In this document: positions 59,361 through 64,000 of the stretch, piece by piece
Numbering within the stretch: position 1 is the first letter of the stretch
Layout of the letters: every line of letters starts with the position of its first letter
From: CBDCGS01 sp965216915
Lineage (GTDB): Bacteria > Pseudomonadota > Alphaproteobacteria > UBA828
DNA length: 64,000 nt
Direction: 5' to 3'
Assembly: GCA_965216915.1 (NCBI GenBank)
Contig: CBDCGS010000011.1
Location: forward strand, 1,612,001-1,676,000
Position numbers and translations under genes: made by a program
The notes under the pieces: generated by a model
What the model was told of the DNA's origin: nothing
The model's database searches: none
What the model saw: the letters and a program-made list of their open reading frames with translations, nothing else

Positions 59361-60914
59361 CTACTCGTGGGGAGGGTTGAGGAGACCGTTCGGATCGAGA
59401 ATGTGTTTGATGCGATCGATCAGCCGTTTCTGGCCCGCGTCGGTGCGGCCGCGATCATCGTAGAATTTCCCGATCTGATAGTGCGTCGCTGTGTGATCGG
59501 CGAACAAGCGCGCAAGGTCGCCGCGCATCCGGTGCACGAGAGATCGGGTTTCCACATTGTCCGGCACCTCCCCGTACTCTGCCAGCTGGCGCTCGGTGAC
59601 ATGGCGTCGATGGAACGGCGAGAGCGCATCAGGCCAGAAGAATTGCGGCTCCAGAAGAATGCGGTCGCGGACCGTGGTCGTGAGAAGGGTGACCCTGATC
59701 TGGTGGCGGGTGAGGTCCGCGCGGTGGTCGTCGAGCCATCGGCCGATCGCTCGGGCCGCCTCCCGCGCGCGCGATCGGGGCAGGAGGCCGTGGAGCGGGA
59801 GCCACGCTTCTCCCTCCGGCCCGAGGAGCGATTTGAGGGGACGAAAGGGTCGTGCCCGCGTGACCCGCGGGATCGTATCCGGGATCGGCACCCCACCATG
59901 CGACCCGGTTTGCGTTGCGACTGCGGCGACGGCGGCATCCGCCGACGCGTCGTTCGGGCACTCGATCACGAGATGGAGAGAATTGCCGATATCGCCGAGG
60001 ACTGTTCGCGCGCCCGCCGACGCCTCGAGCACCGCCTTGAGGCGCCGCCCGGCCCCGCGCTCCGCGCGTGCGACATCGCCGAGCGCGCCGGCACGCTCGC
60101 CGAGCGTGAAGCCGGTGCGGCGCAAATTCTCGTGCGTCTCGCTATCGAAGCCGTAGCTGTCGGCGATCGCGTCATTGCCGCAGAGCCCAATCTGCGCCGC
60201 GAGGAGGTCGTCCATGCTGTCGAAGGCGAAGGACGCGAAACGCGTCGCGGCCGGTGCGGGCATGAGCTGCATGGTGACGCGGAGTTTCACGCCGAGCGCG
60301 CCGCAATCGCCGAAGAAAAGCCCGACCGGATCGGGCCCGAAGTCGCGCGCGAAATCCCGCCGACCGACCGCGCCGAGCCGCAACAACGAGCCGTCGGCAG
60401 CCGCCACATCGAGCCCGAGCACGCTCGCCGACATCGAGCCATGCCGTGCGGACCCGAAGAAGGCCGCGTTTTGCGACGCCGCCCCGCCGACCGTCGAAAC
60501 GATGCCCGACAGCGGACCGAAGAACGGCGTCCTGAGGCCCGTCTCCGCAAGCGCGTCATAGAGCGCCGCCCAAGTGCAGCCGGCCTCCACTGTGACCCAG
60601 CGATCGGTTTCGTCGATGGCGACGATGCGGTTGAGGCCGCCGAGATCCAAAAGCACCGCATTCGGTCGTGCCGGCGCGTAGCCGCCGGTGTAGGAATGGC
60701 CGCCGCCGCGCACGGTGAGCGCCCGCCCCGCTTTCGTGACCGCGCCGATCGCTGCCGCCGCCGTCTCGACGGTCGGCGGTCGCACGACGAGGGCCGGCGC
60801 ATGCGGCGCCGGGCCCGCGATATCGTGGCCGTAATAGGCGCGCTCGGCCGGGTCGTCGATGAGGTTCGCCGCGCCGACCAGATCGGCGAGGCGCTCTGCC
60901 AACGCGCCGGTCAC
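59361..60914 (-). CDS. FAD-linked oxidase (VAO/BBE-like family)
   Basis: 517 residues with a GTG start. VRGGGHSYTGGYAPARPNAVLLDLGGLNRIVAID is the FAD-binding type 4 core, and GGAASQNAAFFGSARHGSMSASVLGLDV places the cofactor. The last 25 residues (HYQIGKFYDDRGRTDAGQKRLIDRIKHILDPNGLLNPP) show the C-terminal berberine-bridge-like segment. It oxidises alcohols, hydroxyacids or amines; substrate unknown. The start overlaps the alpha/beta-hydrolase stop, so it is translated with that gene and the acyl-CoA synthetase. Confidence 0.88.
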   Translation of the reverse strand: MTGALAERLADLVGAANLIDDPAERAYYGHDIAGPAPHAPALVVRPPTVETAAAAIGAVTKAGRALTVRGGGHSYTGGYAPARPNAVLLDLGGLNRIVAIDETDRWVTVEAGCTWAALYDALAETGLRTPFFGPLSGIVSTVGGAASQNAAFFGSARHGSMSASVLGLDVAAADGSLLRLGAVGRRDFARDFGPDPVGLFFGDCGALGVKLRVTMQLMPAPAATRFASFAFDSMDDLLAAQIGLCGNDAIADSYGFDSETHENLRRTGFTLGERAGALGDVARAERGAGRRLKAVLEASAGARTVLGDIGNSLHLVIECPNDASADAAVAAVATQTGSHGGVPIPDTIPRVTRARPFRPLKSLLGPEGEAWLPLHGLLPRSRAREAARAIGRWLDDHRADLTRHQIRVTLLTTTVRDRILLEPQFFWPDALSPFHRRHVTERQLAEYGEVPDNVETRSLVHRMRGDLARLFADHTATHYQIGKFYDDRGRTDAGQKRLIDRIKHILDPNGLLNPPHE

Positions 60915-62548
60915 CGCGTCTCCAACGCCGCGAGGATCGCGCGAGCCTGCCCATGCACGCCGATATTCGCGTGAACGACCGACGCACCGAGACGCGCGGC
61001 AAGCGCCGCCTGATCAGCGGCGTCGGGATAGCCCTCGGTGATCACGACCGTCATTGCCGCGGGCGCGGCCGCTGCGACGGCGCGCGATGGATCGCCGCAA
61101 ACGGCGCGGCAGGTGTCGGCGAATGCGGCGCCTGAGAGGATCGTGTCCACGAAGCGCTCGTGCAGCGCCTCCACGTCGAAGCCGATCTCCACCGGGATCT
61201 GGTGGGCACGGCTCGGGGTGAACCAGGGCCGATAGAGCAGTGCCTCGCGGAGCATCTGCCATGCCGTCCCGAGGTGTGCGCCGTCCCAGCGGGGCGAGAG
61301 ATCGACGGCATGGTGCTCCGCAAGCGACGGCGGATCGGGTGGTGGATCGATCAAAAGCAAGCGCCCGACGCCCGATCCGACGGCAGCCGCGATGCGCACC
61401 GCCAGCCAAGCGCCGAGATTGATCCCCGCAATGTCGAGTGCATCGATGCCGAGCGCGGCGAGCGCATCGGCCACCGCCTTGGCACCGCCATCCCCGTGCC
61501 CCGCCGCGGCCGCAGACGACAGCCCGTGGCCCGGCGGGTCGATCGCCACGACGCGCCGATCCTTGAGCCGCGTCGCGAGCGGCGCGGCTTGGCGCGAGGA
61601 GCCCGGCAGGTCGGGCACAAGCAAAAGGGGACGCGCCTCGTTGGGTCCCCACTGACGCACCAAAACGGAGTCCGCGTCGAGCTGGACGAAACGGCGCGCT
61701 CCAGACTCCCGCGGAGGTGTCGATGCATCGCCAGCGGCCATCGCGGCGAGCATCTCACCGATTGCGGAGACGCGCCCGGCGTCGGTCAGGCGATGGATCT
61801 GGGCGTTCGTCGGCAGCCCGGGCAAGCGATCCAAATGCGGGAGGAGGACATCGGTCTCGGTCGCGACATAGTGCGCCGGAACCTGCGCGGAGGCGGCCGC
61901 GGCGGCACCGTCGTAGCGGAACGCGGCCTCGTAGGCGGCGCGGTAGCCGTCGCCTGCGAGCAGAAAGTCCGTCGCGATGCGGTTCAGGATCGAGGGTCGC
62001 GGCATGTCCATCGCCAAGCGCGACGCAGCGCCTTGGCGATACCACGGAAAGAACGTGATCTGATCCCGTACCCGTGCCCACAGCCACGTCACGTGCCCGC
62101 CGTCCCAAACGGGGCGGAAGGGCGGCAGATAGTTCGCGACGAGCTCCTCCATCTCATGCGGCGTGAAGGCGGGGCAGCCTTCGAGCACGACGCCGGTGGT
62201 GCGCGCCGGATAGCGGTTCGCGTACTCGATTGCGATGGCCGCGCCGGTGTGCCGGCCGAAGATCGTCGTCCGCTCGAGACCGAGCGCGTCGATGGTCTCG
62301 GCCAGCGCGGCGGCATAGTCCGCGATCTGCGGCCGGTGAAGCGCGAGTGGATCGGAGCCGCCGAAGCCCGGCGTGTCGGGCGCAATCACGGTGAACCGGT
62401 CGGCAAAAGCCTCGATCATGGGGATGAACGCGGCCGACGACCGGGGCGATTCGTGCAGCAGCACGACCGGCGGGCCGCTGCCGGCGCAGCGCATCATCAC
62501 GTGCCGCCCACCGCAATCGACGAACCGGTGCGCGATCGGGATGCTCAC
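60911..62548 (-). CDS. tandem alpha/beta-hydrolase fusion with non-canonical nucleophile positions
   Basis: 545 residues, about twice one domain. Domain 1 (1-270) has VVLLHESPRSSAAF and IFGRHTGAAIAIEYA; domain 2 (about 300-545) has LLLVPDLPGSSRQ, VVAIDPPGHGLSS and IAGINLGAWLAVRIA. The nucleophile elbow is G-R-H100-T-G in domain 1 and G-I-N377-L-G in domain 2, so neither has the usual Ser, Cys or Asp. Both domains keep the fold. GTG start and overlap with the synthetase gene suggest coupled translation. Either unusual chemistry or a binding role is possible. Confidence 0.82.
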   Translation of the reverse strand: MSIPIAHRFVDCGGRHVMMRCAGSGPPVVLLHESPRSSAAFIPMIEAFADRFTVIAPDTPGFGGSDPLALHRPQIADYAAALAETIDALGLERTTIFGRHTGAAIAIEYANRYPARTTGVVLEGCPAFTPHEMEELVANYLPPFRPVWDGGHVTWLWARVRDQITFFPWYRQGAASRLAMDMPRPSILNRIATDFLLAGDGYRAAYEAAFRYDGAAAAASAQVPAHYVATETDVLLPHLDRLPGLPTNAQIHRLTDAGRVSAIGEMLAAMAAGDASTPPRESGARRFVQLDADSVLVRQWGPNEARPLLLVPDLPGSSRQAAPLATRLKDRRVVAIDPPGHGLSSAAAAGHGDGGAKAVADALAALGIDALDIAGINLGAWLAVRIAAAVGSGVGRLLLIDPPPDPPSLAEHHAVDLSPRWDGAHLGTAWQMLREALLYRPWFTPSRAHQIPVEIGFDVEALHERFVDTILSGAAFADTCRAVCGDPSRAVAAAAPAAMTVVITEGYPDAADQAALAARLGASVVHANIGVHGQARAILAALETR

Positions 62549-64000
62549 GCACCCTGGTCCCGAAGTGCGCGCTTGAGGATCTTGCCGGCGGGATTGCGCG
62601 GCAGGGCGTCGATGAAGTCGACCTCCTTCGGGATCTTGTATGCAGCGAGACTCGTCTTCCCGAAGGCGATCAGCTCGTCGGACGAAGGCGGTTCACCCTC
62701 GTGCGGCACCACGAAGGCCTTGATCCGCTCGCCCCAATACTCGTCCGGCACCCCGACCACGGCGACTTCGCGCACCGCAGGGTGGCGGGAGAGCACATCT
62801 TCCACCTCACGCGGATAGACGTTCACGCCGCCCGAGATGATCATGTCCTTCTTGCGATCGACGATGTGGACGTAGCCGTCCTCGTCGCACCGCGCCATGT
62901 CGCCCGCCGAGACCCAGCCGTTGCGCATCGTCGCCGCCGTTTCCTCCGGCTTGTCCCAATAGCCGTTGAACAGGTAAGGCGAGCTGCTGAACAGCTCGCC
63001 GACCTCGCCGGGCGCGACCTCCGCGCCATCGCTGCCGAGCAGGCGAATGCGGTTGCCCACGAAGGGCAGGCCGACGCAATTTTTCTTGCGCAGCTGGTCG
63101 GGTGGGCGAAGGTTGGTGACGATGCCGGCTTCGGTCGAGCCATAGGTCTCGTGGAGCACGCCCTCGCCGAACTGCGAGATGATCTGCTCCTTGGTGACCT
63201 GCGGGAGCGCGGCCGCGTTTGAGACGAGGCCCTTCAAACCGTGCCGGCGGTAGCGCGCGAGAACGGTCTCCTCCAGGCTGAAAATCGCATGGAAGTGGGT
63301 GGGCACCATGAACGTGCCGGTGAACCCCCCCTCCGAGAGCTTGCGCATCACCTCTTCCGGATCGAAGCGCGGCAGCAGTTCGCAAGTCCCGCCGCAAAAC
63401 ACACTGGCGAGCGCGAAGGCGAAACCGCCACCGTGGAACAGCGGCGCGAACGAAAGCTGGCTGTCATCCGGTCCATAGCAGCCATATTCCACGGCCATGC
63501 CGAGGCAGGTGAGCACGCGCGAGCGGTGCGAAAGCACGATGCCCTTCGGCTTGCCCGTCGTGCCGGAGGTGTAGGAGATGGCGAACGCCTCCCACTCTTC
63601 GGGTGTCTCTGCGGGCGGCGTCGGTTTTGCCTTGGCGAGCCACTCGTCATAGCTCCCGCCCATGACCAGAACGCGCTCGATCCCGTCCAGCGCCGCGCTT
63701 CGCGCCAATTCCTCGGACGCCCGATCGACGACCAGCACGCGGGGGCGGCAGTCCGCGCAGATCGCCTCGAGCTCGCGTGCGGACTGCCGCGTGTTGATGG
63801 TGGCGACGGCGGCGCCCATCTCCGCGAACCCCGCCACCACCTCGATATATTCGAGGCAGTTGAGCGCAAGCAGCATCACGCGGTTGCCCGGTTCGAGGCC
63901 AAGATCGTGTACCGCACCCGCGCTCACCCGATCGATCCGCTCGACGAGCTGCGCGTAGGTCAGCCTGTGCTTGCCTTCCCGCAGAGCGACCTTTTGTGGC
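62545..64000 (-). CDS. acyl-CoA synthetase/AMP-binding ligase, N-terminus cut by window edge
   Basis: At least 485 residues are present, and the frame is open to base 64000, where LREGKHRLTYAQL (a normal N-terminal motif) is still being read, so only the first few dozen residues are missing. SYTSGTTGKPKGI is the P-loop, YGSTEAGIVTN the A5 motif, WVSAGDMARCDEDGYVHIVDRKKDMIISGGVNVYPREVED motif A7-A8, and NPAGKILKRALRD carries the catalytic Lys. It activates a carboxylic acid to an acyl-CoA via an acyl-AMP. First gene of a three-gene coupled set with the hydrolase fusion and FAD oxidase. Confidence 0.93.
   Translation of the reverse strand, partial: PQKVALREGKHRLTYAQLVERIDRVSAGAVHDLGLEPGNRVMLLALNCLEYIEVVAGFAEMGAAVATINTRQSARELEAICADCRPRVLVVDRASEELARSAALDGIERVLVMGGSYDEWLAKAKPTPPAETPEEWEAFAISYTSGTTGKPKGIVLSHRSRVLTCLGMAVEYGCYGPDDSQLSFAPLFHGGGFAFALASVFCGGTCELLPRFDPEEVMRKLSEGGFTGTFMVPTHFHAIFSLEETVLARYRRHGLKGLVSNAAALPQVTKEQIISQFGEGVLHETYGSTEAGIVTNLRPPDQLRKKNCVGLPFVGNRIRLLGSDGAEVAPGEVGELFSSSPYLFNGYWDKPEETAATMRNGWVSAGDMARCDEDGYVHIVDRKKDMIISGGVNVYPREVEDVLSRHPAVREVAVVGVPDEYWGERIKAFVVPHEGEPPSSDELIAFGKTSLAAYKIPKEVDFIDALPRNPAGKILKRALRDQGA

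Overview
The window is high-GC DNA packed with short-spaced or overlapping genes. It looks like the chromosome of an alphaproteobacterium. The best evidence is the block murA - DUF2948 - hisG (short form) - hisD - UPF0262 - low-molecular-weight phosphatase - maf - RNase E/G-like - tRNA-Phe, an alphaproteobacterial order. TamA/TamB and a rim-type ribosomal-modification cluster show it is a Gram-negative proteobacterium. I cannot name a genus. Both ends cut genes: an SGNH hydrolase on the left and an acyl-CoA synthetase on the right.

Layout. 0-3.1 kb: SGNH hydrolase tail, SxtJ-like and DUF5989 membrane proteins and a NodU/CmcH-type carbamoyltransferase, preceded by a good sigma-70-like promoter. 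3.4-10.1 kb: housekeeping run from murA to the RNase E/G-like gene. 10.3-12.5 kb: Na+/Ca2+ antiporter, sulfotransferase, tRNA-Phe(GAA). 12.6-15 kb: accessory islet beside the tRNA, with an Abi-alpha-like gene, a ParB remnant, a small gene behind a strongly structured leader, and an AT-rich secreted protein. 15.2-25.8 kb (minus strand): SleB-type hydrolase, tamB, tamA, CDF exporter, ZntB/CorA transporter, KefB-type antiporter. 26-32.1 kb (plus strand): seven tightly packed genes joining two peptide-modification modules, namely circularly permuted ATP-grasp / alpha-E / transglutaminase and retropepsin-like RimB / RimK / M14-type desuccinylase. 32.1-32.6 kb: gene-free, with an interspersed repeat and a degraded copy of the 3' half of tRNA-Phe.

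32.6-37.6 kb: acyl-CoA dehydrogenase-like enzyme, then a BTAD / class III cyclase / TolB-like / TPR regulator with a SnoaL-like gene flanked by two DUF4242 paralogues. 37.6-38 kb: AT-rich gap with DnaA-box-like sites. 38-41.6 kb (minus strand): one six-gene operon of two homologous DUF1538 membrane proteins, a PII-like protein, a CBS protein, a FolM-like reductase and FolB. 41.7-44.6 kb: cytosine-deaminase-like hydrolase, nucleoside deaminase, 3-hydroxyisobutyrate dehydrogenase-like enzyme. 44.9-46.7 kb: subtilase and a small protein resembling its own N-terminal prodomain. 46.8-59.3 kb: Gfo/Idh/MocA dehydrogenase, a dipeptide-type ABC importer whose fused ATPase has one degenerate half, an amidase and a three-subunit molybdenum hydroxylase; together they look like uptake and catabolism of an amide or N-heterocycle. 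59.4-64 kb (minus strand): acyl-CoA synthetase, tandem alpha/beta-hydrolase fusion and FAD-linked oxidase, translationally coupled.

The strongest leads are the structured leader at about 13.97-14.12 kb, the seven-gene ATP-grasp/Rim cluster, the DUF1538-PII-CBS-folate operon, and the protease/prodomain pair. No integrase, transposase, CRISPR array or rRNA gene was seen.
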